DNA from: Lentzea nigeriaca
GTDB taxonomy: Bacteria; Actinomycetota; Actinomycetes; Mycobacteriales; Pseudonocardiaceae
NCBI RefSeq assembly: GCF_016907955.1
Contig: NZ_JAFBCX010000005.1
Coordinates: 434,001 to 498,000, forward strand
Direction of reading: 5' to 3'
DNA length: 64,000 nucleotides
Below the pieces are notes generated by a model. That model was not told the origin of the DNA, made no database searches, and saw only the letters and a program-made list of their open reading frames with translations. Position numbers and translations under genes: made by a program. Below are positions 1 to 8,217 of this stretch, one piece after another. The first letter of the stretch is position 1. Every line of letters begins with the position of its first letter.

Positions 1-76
1 GCACCTCGAGGCCCAGGACGGGGTCGTACTTCTCGATGACCTCGTCGTAGTCCATCAGCTCAACCAGAGAGGTCAT
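1..76 (-). CDS. gatB: GatB N-terminus (partial), aspartyl/glutamyl-tRNA amidotransferase subunit B
   Basis: Only the first 25 codons are in the window. The ATG at 76-74 overlaps the stop of the preceding small gene (ATGA). The residues YDPVLGLEV fit the conserved GatB start, where a Tyr-x-Pro-Val-x-Gly-Leu-Glu-Val segment precedes a His-Val-Glu-Leu motif. GatB is the tRNA-binding and activating subunit of GatCAB, which converts misacylated Glu-tRNA(Gln) or Asp-tRNA(Asn). The operon position after gatC and gatA supports the call; the rest of the protein cannot be checked here. Confidence 0.85.
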   Translation of the reverse strand, partial: MTSLVELMDYDEVIEKYDPVLGLEV

Positions 77-270
77 GCCAACTCGTCCTTCCGCAGAGCA
101 CGAACGGCCAGCGCCGCACCGGTGATCGCCACGGCGATGCCGGCGATCGCGTTCGCCAGTGCCAGCTTGTCCTTCTTCTCACGGGCGGCCTTCAAGCCGG
201 AGAACGCTCCCACGGCTCCGGCCACGGCGCCGGCGAGACCGAACAGGCTCCTTGCCTTCTTGATGCTCAC
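73..270 (-). CDS. small two-segment membrane protein between gatA and gatB
   Basis: A 65-aa protein with a GTG start at 270 that overlaps the gatA stop (GTGA) and a stop that overlaps the gatB ATG, so all three genes are translationally coupled. Two glycine/alanine-rich hydrophobic stretches (about residues 9-25 and 37-59) are separated by a charged Arg/Lys loop and followed by a basic-acidic tail, which suggests a small helical-hairpin membrane protein. I do not recognise a family. Its position inside the amidotransferase operon is unusual; in mycobacteria a phosphofructokinase gene sits at this place (established gene order, not seen here). Confidence 0.75.
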   Translation of the reverse strand: MSIKKARSLFGLAGAVAGAVGAFSGLKAAREKKDKLALANAIAGIAVAITGAALAVRALRKDELA

Positions 271-1751
271 AGCGACGGACCTCCAAACGCACCACGCGCG
301 GCCTCGTACGCGGCGGCGACGCGGTACATGCGGTGGTCCTGCAGCGCAGGAGCCATGATCTGCAGGCCGACCGGCAGACCGTCCTCATCGGACAGACCAC
401 TCGGGACGCTCATCGCCGGAGTACCCGCGAGGTTCGCGGGAATCGTGCAGAGGTCCGCCTTGTACATGGCCATCGGATCGTTCGCGCGCTCACCGATCTT
501 GAACGCCGTGGTCGGCGTGGTCGGCGAGATGAGCACGTCGAACGTCGCGAACGCCTTCTGGAAGTCCTGCGTGATCAGCGTGCGCACCTTCTGCGCCGAG
601 CCGTAGTACGCGTCGTAGTAGCCGGACGACAGCGCGTACGTGCCGATCATGATGCGGCGCTTCACCTCGGGGCCGAAGCCGGCCTCGCGGGTCAGCGACA
701 TGACCTCCTCGGTGCTGCGCGTGCCGTCGTCGCCGACGCGCAGGCCGTAGCGCATGGCGTCGAACCGGGCGAGGTTCGACGAGCACTCGCTCGGCGCGAT
801 GAGGTAGTAGGCGGGCAGCGCGTAGTCGAAGCTCGGGCACGACACGTCCGCGATCTCCGCACCGAGTTCCTTGAGCTGCGACACGGCGGCCTGGAAGCTG
901 CGCAGCACACCCGGCTGGTAGCCCTCGCCCTGGAACTGCGTGACGACACCGATGCGCACACCGGACAGGTCGCCGTTCAGGCCCTCGCGAGCCGCGGCGA
1001 CCACGGCGGGCACCGGCTCGTTGATCGAGGTGGAGTCCATCTCGTCATAGCCCGCGATGACCTCGTGCAGCAGCGCGGCGTCGAGCACCGTGCGCGCACA
1101 CGGACCGGCCTGGTCCAGAGAGCTGGAGAAGGCCACGAGGCCGTAGCGGGAAACGCCGCCGTAGGTGGGCTTCACGCCGACGGTGCCGGTGACCGCGCCG
1201 GGCTGGCGGATCGAGCCACCGGTGTCGGTGCCGATCGCGAGCGGCGCCTGGTAGGCGGCCAGCGCGGCGGACGAGCCACCGCCGGAGCCGCCGGGGATGC
1301 GCTCCAGGTCCCACGGGTTGCGCGTGGGCCCGTACGCCGAGTTCTCGGTCGACGAACCCATGGCGAACTCGTCCATGTTCGTCTTGCCGAGGATGACGAC
1401 GCCGGCTTCCTTGAGCCTGCGGGTCACCGTCGCGTCGTAGGGCGGCAGCCAGCCCTCGAGGATCTTGGAGCCGCACGTGGTCGGCACGCCCTCGGTGGTC
1501 ATGACGTCCTTGAGCGCCAGCGGCACACCGGCGAGCGCTCCGACGGTTTCACCGGCCTTGACGGCCTCGTCGACCTTGCGGGCCTGCGCGAGCGCGCCCT
1601 CGGTGTCGACGTGCAGGAAGGAGTTGACCTTCCCGTTGGTCTCGGTGATGCGGTCCAGGTGGGCCTGGGTGACCTCGACGCTGGAGACCTCACCGCTGTG
1701 GATCTTCGCGGCGAGCTCGGCCGCGGTGGCGTGGATCAGGTCGTTGGTCAT
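267..1751 (-). CDS. gatA: Glu-tRNA(Gln)/Asp-tRNA(Asn) amidotransferase subunit A
   Basis: 494 aa, full family length. This is the amidase subunit of GatCAB, which frees ammonia from glutamine for transfer to misacylated tRNA in the cytoplasm. The amidase-signature Ser-cisSer-Lys triad is visible: Lys81 (LALKDVM), Ser156 in a Gly/Ser-rich run and Ser180 ([11 protein letters not shown]). The ATG at 1751 overlaps the gatC stop by 4 bp (ATGA) and the stop overlaps the next GTG. No truncation or odd composition is seen. Confidence 0.97.
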   Translation of the reverse strand: MTNDLIHATAAELAAKIHSGEVSSVEVTQAHLDRITETNGKVNSFLHVDTEGALAQARKVDEAVKAGETVGALAGVPLALKDVMTTEGVPTTCGSKILEGWLPPYDATVTRRLKEAGVVILGKTNMDEFAMGSSTENSAYGPTRNPWDLERIPGGSGGGSSAALAAYQAPLAIGTDTGGSIRQPGAVTGTVGVKPTYGGVSRYGLVAFSSSLDQAGPCARTVLDAALLHEVIAGYDEMDSTSINEPVPAVVAAAREGLNGDLSGVRIGVVTQFQGEGYQPGVLRSFQAAVSQLKELGAEIADVSCPSFDYALPAYYLIAPSECSSNLARFDAMRYGLRVGDDGTRSTEEVMSLTREAGFGPEVKRRIMIGTYALSSGYYDAYYGSAQKVRTLITQDFQKAFATFDVLISPTTPTTAFKIGERANDPMAMYKADLCTIPANLAGTPAMSVPSGLSDEDGLPVGLQIMAPALQDHRMYRVAAAYEAARGAFGGPSL

Positions 1752-2056
1752 GCTTCCTCACCCAGGATGCGGGGCACGCGGAACCGGCCGTCCTCGGCCT
1801 CAGGAGCGCCGGAGAGCGCCTGCTGCTGACCGAGGCTCGGACGGACCACGTCCTCGCGGAAGACGTTGGTCAGCGGAACGGCGTGCGACGTCGGCGGGAT
1901 GTCGGCCGTGGCGATGTCGCCAACGGTGGCCACCGACTGGAGGATCACGTCGAGCTGGCCGGCGAACAAGTCGAGCTCGTCCTCGGTGACGGCCAGCCTG
2001 GCGAGCTTCGCCAGGTGCGCGACCTCGTCGCGGGAGATGCTGGGCACTCCTGTCAA
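1748..2056 (-). CDS. gatC: Glu-tRNA(Gln)/Asp-tRNA(Asn) amidotransferase subunit C
   Basis: 102 aa from a TTG at 2056. The core [15 protein letters not shown] is typical of GatC, the small subunit that stabilises the GatA-GatB complex. It is the first gene of the leftward operon. The start is uncertain: an in-frame GTG at 2047 would give a protein beginning three residues later, closer to most GatC N-termini, and no ideally spaced Shine-Dalgarno sequence decides between them. Confidence 0.95.
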   Translation of the reverse strand: MTGVPSISRDEVAHLAKLARLAVTEDELDLFAGQLDVILQSVATVGDIATADIPPTSHAVPLTNVFREDVVRPSLGQQQALSGAPEAEDGRFRVPRILGEEA

Positions 2057-2277
2057 CCCCCGTAGGGTCGGGATTCGATTCGGGAACCCCGTGAGTCTAT
2101 GGGCTGGTCAGTGGCGTCTTCGAACCGGTTACCGCCTCCGCTGTTGACCGGCACGTCAACTTAACCGTTCCGCAACGCGGACAGCGGGTCATGCGTTGAG
2201 TATCCGTCTGCGAGAATCACCGACCGGCAACGGCACGAGACGCGGGGTCTCGCGCACGAGCTATGGAGGCGTTCACC
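2057..2277. promoter_or_regulatory. divergent promoter region between gatC and the ACT-domain gene
   Basis: This 221-bp gap separates two divergent genes, so both promoters must lie here or in the starts. An inverted repeat, GTTGAC-N6-GTCAAC, at 2143-2160 places a TTGAC -35-like hexamer on each strand. I could not assign a convincing -10 to either, so this is only a candidate. No further coding sequence is seen. Confidence 0.35.
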
Positions 2278-2931
2278 TTGTCGTTCCTGATCCGGGTCCA
2301 GCTCCCGGACCGTCCCGGCACCCTCGGCGCGGTCGCAACGGCTTTGGGCGAGATCGGGGCGGACATACTCAGCGTCGACGTGGTGGAACGCGGTTCCGGC
2401 GTCGCCATCGACGACCTCGTGGTGGAGCTTCCGTCCGGCCGCCTGCCCGACACGCTGATCACCGCGGCCGAGTCCGTCGACGGTGTCGAGGTCGACGCCG
2501 TGCGCCCGTACGCGGGCATTCTCGACACCCACCGCGAGCTCGAGCTCGTCGAGGAGATCGCCGAGGAGCCGCACAAGGGCCTCGAGGTCTTCACCGAGGG
2601 CGTCCCGAAGATCATCCGTGCCGGCTGGGCCGTCGTCGTCGGCCCGGAAGGCACCGGGATCAACCGCCTGACCTCGTCCTCCGCCGCCCCGGAGACGCGG
2701 ATCGCTTCCGCGCCCTGGTTCCCGCTGGAGCGCGCCACCGTGCTCGACGGCGAGGAGGACTGGGTGCCGGAGACCTGGCGCGAGCTGGGCACCGAACTGG
2801 CCGCCACGCCGCTCGGCAAGCCGGACCGGGTGCTGGTCGTCGGACGCCCCGGCGGCCCGATGTTCCGCGCGGCCGAGGTGGCGCGGCTCGCGCACCTGGC
2901 CGGGATCGTGGCCGTCGTCCTCCCCGACTAG
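2278..2931 (+). CDS. ACT-domain amino-acid-binding protein
   Basis: 217 aa from the TTG at 2278, chosen because GGAGG lies at 2265-2269 with 8-nt spacing; an in-frame ATG at 2263 lies upstream but would bury that site inside the gene. The N-terminal ~80 residues (FLIRVQLPDRPGTLGAVATA, then a DDLVVELP strand) are an ACT fold, a ligand-sensing module that usually binds amino acids. The remaining ~130 residues are uncharacterised. A homologue sits beside gatC/ligA in mycobacteria (Rv3013), so the location is conserved. The ligand is unknown. Confidence 0.85.
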   Translation: MSFLIRVQLPDRPGTLGAVATALGEIGADILSVDVVERGSGVAIDDLVVELPSGRLPDTLITAAESVDGVEVDAVRPYAGILDTHRELELVEEIAEEPHKGLEVFTEGVPKIIRAGWAVVVGPEGTGINRLTSSSAAPETRIASAPWFPLERATVLDGEEDWVPETWRELGTELAATPLGKPDRVLVVGRPGGPMFRAAEVARLAHLAGIVAVVLPD

Positions 2932-2941
2932 CTCCGACTGG

Positions 2942-3206
2942 TAGAGCGTCGCGGCTTGGTTGTGCTCCGTTGAGGCGGCAGGGGGCGGTCTGGTGCTCGT
3001 CTCCGAAAGCCCGGATGGTCGCGCCTCATGCACGTCGCTGCCGAGATGGCAGTAGGGAAATGCTGACGCAAAGGTCTGCTGATCACCCCGACTGCTGCCA
3101 ACCGTGCAGTTGGCAGCCATGAGAGCGCGATCTTCATGCTCGAAGCGCGGCTGCCTGCCGGCATCACCCTCACTGTCACATCCCGAGAGATAGCTGCGAC
3201 ACGCTA
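2942..3206. repeat. MITE-like non-coding element, copy 1
   Basis: 265 bp repeated in inverted orientation at 29245-29502 with roughly 85% identity by eye. The ends are a 15-bp imperfect terminal inverted repeat (TAGAGCGTCGCGGCT left; reverse complement of the right end TAGCGTGTCGCAGCT; 12 of 15 match). An internal perfect 9-bp stem, GCTGCCAAC...GTTGGCAGC, lies at 3094-3117. No transposase is encoded. The right end abuts the stop codon of the neighbouring gene at 3207. No clear target duplication is visible. Confidence 0.75.
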
Positions 3207-3890
3207 CTAGCTCGGGGCTTTGGCCGTCTGGTTGCGCCTGGCCATCGCGACGAGTTCGGTGTTGTTCCTGGCTTTGCGGCCGTCGGGCATCGTCAGCGTG
3301 TCCTCCAGCCCCATGCGGACACCGTGCTCGAGCCTTGCGGCGTAGACGAAAACCGGCCAGGCGTCGGCGTCCCTGCCGTGCAGCAGGATCGGCAACCCCA
3401 GCGGTTCCACCTGCCGCAGCAGCTCTTCCGCGTTGTGCGCGGTCGCGGTGACGGTGATCCGCGCGGCGCCCGGCGGCAGCTCGCCGATCAGGTCGGGGAT
3501 GTCGACGACGAGCTCGACGCCGACGCCGACCTGGTGCAGCGCCCGAGCAAGCTCCCGCCAGCCGGGTTCGCTGACGTGCACGCTCGCGATGTCGGGCCGC
3601 CCCGCCGCGAGCGGCGCCCAGCTCGCGATCAACCGGGCGCGGTCGCCGGGGACGTTCGTCGACACGCTGATCTCGGTGCCCGGTACGGCGGCCCTGACCG
3701 TCGCGATCGTCGTGGCCACCTCCGGGCCCACCAGCGTGGGCGCGCCGATGACGTCCCTCGGGTGGAGGTGCACCGAGGTGACGCCGAGCGCGGCGACGTC
3801 GGCGGCGTCCTCGGCCAGCCGCTCGGGGGTGAGCGGCAGGGCCGGGTGCTCCTCGGCTGTGCGGGAACCGTTCAAACAGGCTTGCAGCAC
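3207..3890 (-). CDS. BKACE-family (beta-keto acid cleavage, DUF849) enzyme
   Basis: 227 aa from a GTG at 3890. BKACE enzymes condense a beta-keto acid with acetyl-CoA on a metal-dependent TIM barrel; the archetype is 3-keto-5-aminohexanoate cleavage in lysine fermentation. Family features seen are NGSRTAEEHPALP at the N-terminus, VTSVHLHPRD (metal-site His pair), and the C-terminal HGVRMGLEDTLTMPDG segment. It is shorter than the usual 270-310 aa. It may be autonomous: a 13-bp palindrome lies 48 bp upstream (3938-3950). The stop codon abuts the repeat element. The substrate cannot be told from sequence. Confidence 0.85.
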   Translation of the reverse strand: MLQACLNGSRTAEEHPALPLTPERLAEDAADVAALGVTSVHLHPRDVIGAPTLVGPEVATTIATVRAAVPGTEISVSTNVPGDRARLIASWAPLAAGRPDIASVHVSEPGWRELARALHQVGVGVELVVDIPDLIGELPPGAARITVTATAHNAEELLRQVEPLGLPILLHGRDADAWPVFVYAARLEHGVRMGLEDTLTMPDGRKARNNTELVAMARRNQTAKAPS

Positions 3891-3937
3891 ACGGCATACG
3901 GTCCCACACAAATCTCGTGTTCGCGTTGCTCCAACGG

Positions 3938-3950
3938 CTAGCGTCGCTAG
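3938..3950. promoter_or_regulatory. palindrome CTAGCGTCGCTAG upstream of the BKACE gene
   Basis: A perfect 13-bp palindrome around a central T, 48 bp upstream of the BKACE start and overlapping the stop codon of the GNAT gene. It matches the two operator-like palindromes at 55500-55512 and 55551-55563 in all but one or two central bases. A TetR-type operator is inferred from that resemblance. Confidence 0.45.
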
Positions 3951-4384
3951 AACACGATGCGGTAGGTGACGAACGGCGTCTTCTCCGCGACCTTGTCGTA
4001 GAGCCGGCGCGCGGTTTCGTTCCATTCGCTGGTGTGCCAGTAGAGGCGGCAGCACTCCTGTTGTTTCGCCCACTCGGCGACGGCCTCGATGAGCGCGCGG
4101 CCCGCGCCGCGGCCGCGTGCCTCGGGGGCGGTGAAGAGGTCCTGCAGGTAGCAGACGTCCTGGCTGGACGTGCTGGGGTGCTTGAAGAAGTGCGTGATGC
4201 CGACGATGGTGCCGTTCTCGTCCCGGGCGCAGAGGGCGTGGATGCCCGTGCCCTCCAGGAACTTCCGCCACTTCTCGTCGTAGGTCTCGGCAGGCAGCGT
4301 GCGTTCGTAGAACGTGTTGTAGCCCTCGAAGAGCTCCTGCCACCTGGCGCGGTCCGCGGGGGCGAGCGAGCCGACGACGATCAT
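3947..4384 (-). CDS. GNAT-family N-acetyltransferase
   Basis: 145 aa. The ATG at 4384 is preferred over an upstream GTG at 4405 because an AAAGGA stretch lies 6-7 nt before it. The GNAT core is clear: LQDLFTAPEARGRGAGRALIE is the acetyl-CoA binding motif A, followed by RLYWHTSEWNETARRLYDKV (motif B). It would acetylate a small amine or a protein; the substrate is unknown. It starts 29 bp from the divergent SWIM gene, so the two promoters must overlap or the transcripts are nearly leaderless. Confidence 0.9.
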   Translation of the reverse strand: MIVVGSLAPADRARWQELFEGYNTFYERTLPAETYDEKWRKFLEGTGIHALCARDENGTIVGITHFFKHPSTSSQDVCYLQDLFTAPEARGRGAGRALIEAVAEWAKQQECCRLYWHTSEWNETARRLYDKVAEKTPFVTYRIVF

Positions 4385-4413
4385 GTTGGTCCTTTCCGGG
4401 GTCACCCGGTTGG

Positions 4414-4839
4414 ATGACCTTCGTGTCGACGACCCTCACCACCGAGCTGCTGCTGCACCGCGCGGGCACCAAGTCGTACTGGCGCGGCCTCACCTACCGC
4501 GACGCGGTGCTGTCCCTGCGGGTGCACAGCAGGCACGTGACGGCACGGGTGCGGGGCAGCGACGACGCGGCCTACGCGGTGGAGCTGTCGTGGTCGGGCA
4601 CGCATCTGGTGGGGACGTGCAGTTGCCCGCACGGGTTGGAAGGGTTCTTCTGCAAGCACTGCGTGGCGGTGGGGCTGGTGTTGCTGGACCGGGGTCAGAC
4701 CGTGCCGCCTCCCGACGCCGAGGACGTGGAGCTCAAGGACGTGCTGAGAGCCCTGCCCGCGGACGTGTTGCGGGACCTCCTCTACGAGCAGGCGGCGGGA
4801 GACCTGAAGTTGCGGGCACGGATCATGTCGGCACGGTGA
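4414..4839 (+). CDS. SWIM zinc-finger protein
   Basis: 141 aa. The Cys-x-Cys-x(n)-Cys-x-His pattern is visible as CSCPHGLEGFFCKHCVAVGL (about residues 69-88), the SWIM zinc-binding motif found in bacterial DNA-associated and helicase-linked proteins. A typical bacterial SWIM protein is much longer; here it is almost only the finger plus flanks. The start is uncertain: ATG 4414 or GTG 4423, neither with a strong Shine-Dalgarno sequence. The 3' end overlaps the convergent gene by 17 bp. Confidence 0.8.
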   Translation: MTFVSTTLTTELLLHRAGTKSYWRGLTYRDAVLSLRVHSRHVTARVRGSDDAAYAVELSWSGTHLVGTCSCPHGLEGFFCKHCVAVGLVLLDRGQTVPPPDAEDVELKDVLRALPADVLRDLLYEQAAGDLKLRARIMSAR

Positions 4840-5341
4840 TCTTGTGCCCCACCGCCTGATCCATCTCCAGCACCGATCCGTCGGTGAACACGAAGGCCTG
4901 GAAGTACCGCGGCCTCCCGAGGTCGTGTCCCAAATGGACCTCGGGCAGTGCGCGCAACGCGGACCTGTCCGCCTGCCACCACAGCACGTGGTTGTCCGAG
5001 TCCGCGACGTAGACGGCCGCGAGCCGGCGTTGCGTCAGGCACAGCAAGGTCTTGCCGCGGCCCGCGATGAGGTGGTCCGCGAACCGCACGGCGAGCGCGC
5101 CGGGATGCTGCGCGACGACACGGCCGCACAGCGTCGGGTCGTACACCCACTCGTCGTCGAGGAACCGGCCCTCGCTCACCACCGTGCTCGGCAGCGGCAG
5201 CTTCGGCTTCTTGCGATCGGACTCCGGCACCTCGCCGAGCGGTTCGAACGGTGCGGTGAGCACGTCCTGAACCTGACCCAGCAGGTGTTTCTCGCACTCC
5301 CAGAACCACTCGATGGTCTCGCCGGGCGCAAGCCAAGGCAC
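4823..5341 (-). CDS. conserved hypothetical protein at the end of the WXG cassette
   Basis: 172 aa from a GTG at 5341, with GGGAG about 10 nt upstream and only 5 nt after the preceding stop. The protein starts PWLAPGETIEWFW and is soluble, with no signal peptide or membrane segment. Residues such as LLCLTQRRLAAVYVAD suggest a PH-like or membrane-recruitment fold ('read-out of a threshold' strands), but I do not recognise a named family. It is co-directional with and tightly follows the 244-aa gene, so the two probably act together. Confidence 0.75.
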   Translation of the reverse strand: MPWLAPGETIEWFWECEKHLLGQVQDVLTAPFEPLGEVPESDRKKPKLPLPSTVVSEGRFLDDEWVYDPTLCGRVVAQHPGALAVRFADHLIAGRGKTLLCLTQRRLAAVYVADSDNHVLWWQADRSALRALPEVHLGHDLGRPRYFQAFVFTDGSVLEMDQAVGHKITVPT

Positions 5342-5346
5342 GCGGA

Positions 5347-6081
5347 TCAGCTCCCGTTCGTGAAGCGCAGCATCGGATCGTGCGGGCCGTTCAGCGGGAA
5401 GTCGAAGCCCGATCCGTCCACGGCCAGAACGGCGCGCAGCACCGGCGTCTTCTCGTCCCGCCACACCGGCTGGACGCTCGCGAGCTGACCGCGGTCGAAC
5501 TCGAACCCGGTCACGACCTCCGGCAGTTCGACGGGTTTGCCGTTCGAGCCGCCGGTGACCACCTCGAAGGCACCGACCGCGAGACCTGACGCGAGGCCGA
5601 CGGTGGCGCTGCCCGCCAGGTGGGCGACGTTGCCCATGAACGACTTCTGGCCCTTCGCGAGCTGTGCCAGGGCGTCGGGCGTCGTCAGCCACGCGAGCCG
5701 AGCCGGTGTGAGCACCCACCAGCCGGGCACGGTGCTCCAGCCGGGCAACGACCGGCCGTGCCACGGCCGCACGGCGGTCACCGCGGCGCACTCCGGTGCC
5801 GGCCCGAAGACCTGCGGCTCGAAGGTCGGTTCCGGCACATACCGCTCGGGTTGCTGATCAAAGCTGACGGCGGCCGCCAGCGACACCGGCGCGAGCGCCA
5901 CCATCGCGGCGCCCACCCCGACCGCGCGCGCCGCACGGGCGGCCAGGCCGCGCTGGGGGTTGCCCTTGCGGTCCAGGCCCGGCACGTCGTACGGCAGTTC
6001 CTTCAGCTGGCCCTCGCGCAGCCAGAGGATGCGTTCGCCGGGACGGCACCAGTGCTCCCGCACGGACAGCACAGCGGTCAT
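5347..6081 (-). CDS. hypothetical protein with one membrane segment
   Basis: 244 aa from an ATG at 6081. One hydrophobic segment (about residues 47-71, ARAVGVGAAMVALAPVSLAA) is followed by a soluble part with Trp-rich strands (PGWSTVPGWWVLTPARLAWL). The last residues are followed 5 nt later by the next gene's start. Its N-terminal block (PGERILWLREGQLKELPYDV) recalls the start of the downstream protein (PGETIEWFW), suggesting distant paralogy. Function unknown; context is a type VII-type export cassette. Confidence 0.75.
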   Translation of the reverse strand: MTAVLSVREHWCRPGERILWLREGQLKELPYDVPGLDRKGNPQRGLAARAARAVGVGAAMVALAPVSLAAAVSFDQQPERYVPEPTFEPQVFGPAPECAAVTAVRPWHGRSLPGWSTVPGWWVLTPARLAWLTTPDALAQLAKGQKSFMGNVAHLAGSATVGLASGLAVGAFEVVTGGSNGKPVELPEVVTGFEFDRGQLASVQPVWRDEKTPVLRAVLAVDGSGFDFPLNGPHDPMLRFTNGS

Positions 6082-6091
6082 CTGCGGTCAC

Positions 6092-7309
6092 CTACTCGTA
6101 TTCGAAGCCACGGCGTTGCGCGTCCTTGCGTTCCTGTTCGGACTGCGGGATACCCTCGGTCGCCGTCTCGTAGGACTTGTCGATCACGTGGTCGACGCCC
6201 ATGTCGAACAGCGATCCCGTCAGCGAGCTGAATGCCGCCGTCGTCGGGCGCTGGCCGCTCAGGCCGACCAGCTTGAGGCCCTCCTGGGCGAGGTTCGCCG
6301 CGAGCGCGCCCTCGCCGGTCGCGCCGTTCATGAAGCGGTTCGCGGTCGTCGAGATGCCGTCGGCGTTGGCCCGGCTGATGATCTTGCCGCCAGGTCCGAT
6401 GATCCCGTCGATCTGACGGCCCGCCATCTTCTGCAACGGGCTGGTCAGCTTGTTGGCGACGTTGCTGTCGAAGATCTTGCCGTTGCGCAGGTCCCCGAAC
6501 TTCTTCAGCAACCCCTCCGGAATCCGCTTGCGGATCTTCTGCAGCAGTTCCTCGAGCCGCTTGACCAGCTTGAACAACTCACCCTGAAGCTTCTTGATCT
6601 TCATCGCGATCCGGCCGCCGGTGGCGCCCATGGTCGCGACCGTGCCGCCCTCCGCGGCGACGACCGACGCACCGGCCGTGATCCACGACGCGGCGAGCGC
6701 GGCCAGCCACTCGACGATGAGGGTGATCACCATCTCGGTGATGATGTCGACGACCATCTCGACGAACATGTCGAAGAGGTCGGCGATGAGGTTGAGCGTC
6801 TCCTTGAGCTCCTTGATGTCCGCGGACAGCGCCTTCACGCCCTCCGTGAACTCCTTCATCTGACCGCGGAACTTGTCGCCGGCCTCACCGCTCCACACCC
6901 CGGCGGTCGCCTGCGCGCGCTGGGCCTCCTTCGCGGCGACACCGTCGAGCCACTCGCCGACCTTCACCCAGCCCTCGCCGGTGGCGCGCATCTGCTGCGG
7001 GTCGCCGATCGCCCACTCGGCGAGCTCGACGAGCGGCGAGATCACGATCGACACCAGGAAGCCAAGGCCGTTGTTCAGGAACGCGTCGCCGGGGCTCGCG
7101 ATCGTCTGGAGCAGCTCCGCCCTGTTCTTGATCATCTGGGCGGTCCAGGCCGGCGGGTCGTTCTGGTCGCGCAGGTCGTTCGTCGCCATGACGTTGTCGG
7201 CGATCGAACTGCCGTGGCCGGCGGCTTGTTCGAACCAGTTGCGGTGCTGCGGGTCGTTGGCGGAGTTGTTGAGGTCCGCCAGGGTGCCCGGTCCGTCGGG
7301 TGCGGTCAC
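6092..7309 (-). CDS. large WXG100/ESX-type protein with central hydrophobic helices
   Basis: 405 aa from a GTG at 7309, chosen because GGAGG lies 7 nt upstream and it overlaps the previous stop (GTGA). After an N-terminal helical region, the WSGEAGDKFRGQMKEF segment (about residues 140-155) carries the Trp-x-Gly signature typical of WXG100-like helical hairpins. Next come strongly hydrophobic helices around residues 180-225 and a Lys-rich amphipathic region (KIRKRIPEGLLKKF). The architecture is that of an ESX substrate or the N-terminal part of a WXG toxin. No recognised toxin domain is visible at the C-terminus. Confidence 0.75.
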   Translation of the reverse strand: MTAPDGPGTLADLNNSANDPQHRNWFEQAAGHGSSIADNVMATNDLRDQNDPPAWTAQMIKNRAELLQTIASPGDAFLNNGLGFLVSIVISPLVELAEWAIGDPQQMRATGEGWVKVGEWLDGVAAKEAQRAQATAGVWSGEAGDKFRGQMKEFTEGVKALSADIKELKETLNLIADLFDMFVEMVVDIITEMVITLIVEWLAALAASWITAGASVVAAEGGTVATMGATGGRIAMKIKKLQGELFKLVKRLEELLQKIRKRIPEGLLKKFGDLRNGKIFDSNVANKLTSPLQKMAGRQIDGIIGPGGKIISRANADGISTTANRFMNGATGEGALAANLAQEGLKLVGLSGQRPTTAAFSSLTGSLFDMGVDHVIDKSYETATEGIPQSEQERKDAQRRGFEYE

Positions 7310-7626
7310 GCGCCACCTCCCATGAAGCCCTTGAAGGTGTCGTGGAACGCCTTGTCGACTTCTTCGTAGGTCTTGGCGGTCTCCGCGACCTGCTCGCTGA
7401 CGTGTTCGAGGTACTGCACGGCCTTGGTGGCGATGGTCTGGCACTCCTGAAGGCTGTCGAAGTAGCCGCTGCTCAACCCGACCGCGTCACCGATCGGCCC
7501 GAAGCACTGGTCGTCGACCCGCGCCTGCTCGAGCAGCCTCGCGAGCTCGCCGAACTTGCCGGCCAGGCTCTTCGAACCCTCGCTGTACTGGGCGAGCGCA
7601 TCGGCGCTGACGTGGAACTGGCTCAT
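7306..7626 (-). CDS. EspC-like type VII secretion target
   Basis: 106 aa, an all-helical hairpin with the two helices joined around the GPIGDAVGLSSGYFDSL turn. The C-terminal helix carries the YxxxD/E export signal (YEEVD in TYEEVDKAF), as in EspC/ESX substrates. It is translated in step with the WXG protein (overlapping stop/start), which fits the paired-substrate logic of type VII secretion. No core secretion machinery (EccC, EccD) is in the window. Confidence 0.8.
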   Translation of the reverse strand: MSQFHVSADALAQYSEGSKSLAGKFGELARLLEQARVDDQCFGPIGDAVGLSSGYFDSLQECQTIATKAVQYLEHVSEQVAETAKTYEEVDKAFHDTFKGFMGGGA

Positions 7627-7636
7627 CGCTTCCCCC

Positions 7637-8182
7637 TCACCTCAGCACCGAGCCGCTGCCGAAGTCGTCGTCATCGTCCACCGGCGGAGCCGGCCTGCGC
7701 TGTGGCTGAATCTGGGACTGGACCGGTGGCTGGATCGGCGGCGCCGGTGGCTGCGGAGGCTGCCGCTGCAACACCGAGCCGCCGTACTCCTCCGTCGGCG
7801 GTGGCGGCGGCTGCGGCGCGTCCGGCCGGATCTGCAGGTTCTCGCCCGCGTTGGCGCCCATGGCGGCGCGGAACTGCTGCATGCGGTCGCCGAGCAACGG
7901 CGCCGCGGCCTCCTCCATCTGCGCGGCGGCGTTGGCCGTCGCCTCGCGGATCGCGCCGATGATCGCCTGCTGCAGCGCGGTGTGCGAACGGCCCATCGAC
8001 TTCGGTTCCAGCCGCAGGTCGAGCACCGCACCCGACGGCGCGACGGTCACGGTGACGCCGGCGTCCGGCGCCTTGCCGACGCCGCGCATGGTCTTGATCG
8101 CTTCCTGGAGCTGTTTGGCCTTGTCCGCCTGCTCCTGGAAGGAACGCATGGCAGCGGAAAGCCGATCACCCGGCATCGTCAC
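7637..8182 (-). CDS. YbaB/EbfC-family nucleoid-associated protein
   Basis: 181 aa from a GTG at 8182 (ATG at 8176 is an alternative; GGGGGT lies just upstream of both). Residues 1-105 match the YbaB/EbfC helix-strand-helix fold: an N-terminal coiled helix (FQEQADKAKQLQEAI), the strands VTVTVAPSGAVLDLRLEP and a second helix (QQAIIGAIREATANAAAQMEE). The C-terminal tail is Pro/Gln-rich and disordered, ending in an acidic DDDDDFGSG. It is the first gene of the cassette. In Pseudonocardiaceae YbaB-like proteins often head WXG operons; whether they bind DNA there is not established. Confidence 0.85.
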   Translation of the reverse strand: MTMPGDRLSAAMRSFQEQADKAKQLQEAIKTMRGVGKAPDAGVTVTVAPSGAVLDLRLEPKSMGRSHTALQQAIIGAIREATANAAAQMEEAAAPLLGDRMQQFRAAMGANAGENLQIRPDAPQPPPPPTEEYGGSVLQRQPPQPPAPPIQPPVQSQIQPQRRPAPPVDDDDDFGSGSVLR

Positions 8183-8217
8183 GATTACCCCCGACAGTCA
8201 CACGTACTCGGTGATCG

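Noticed and set aside
2928-3179. 84-codon frame shared by both repeat copies as a protein (AGSRASxMKIALSWLPTARL)
   Set aside because: Conserved only because the DNA is repeated; start and end of the frame differ between copies and there is no SD.
2161-3909. 582-codon minus-strand frame through the ACT gene, repeat and BKACE
   Set aside because: Crosses an independent gene on the other strand and the repeat element; not coding.
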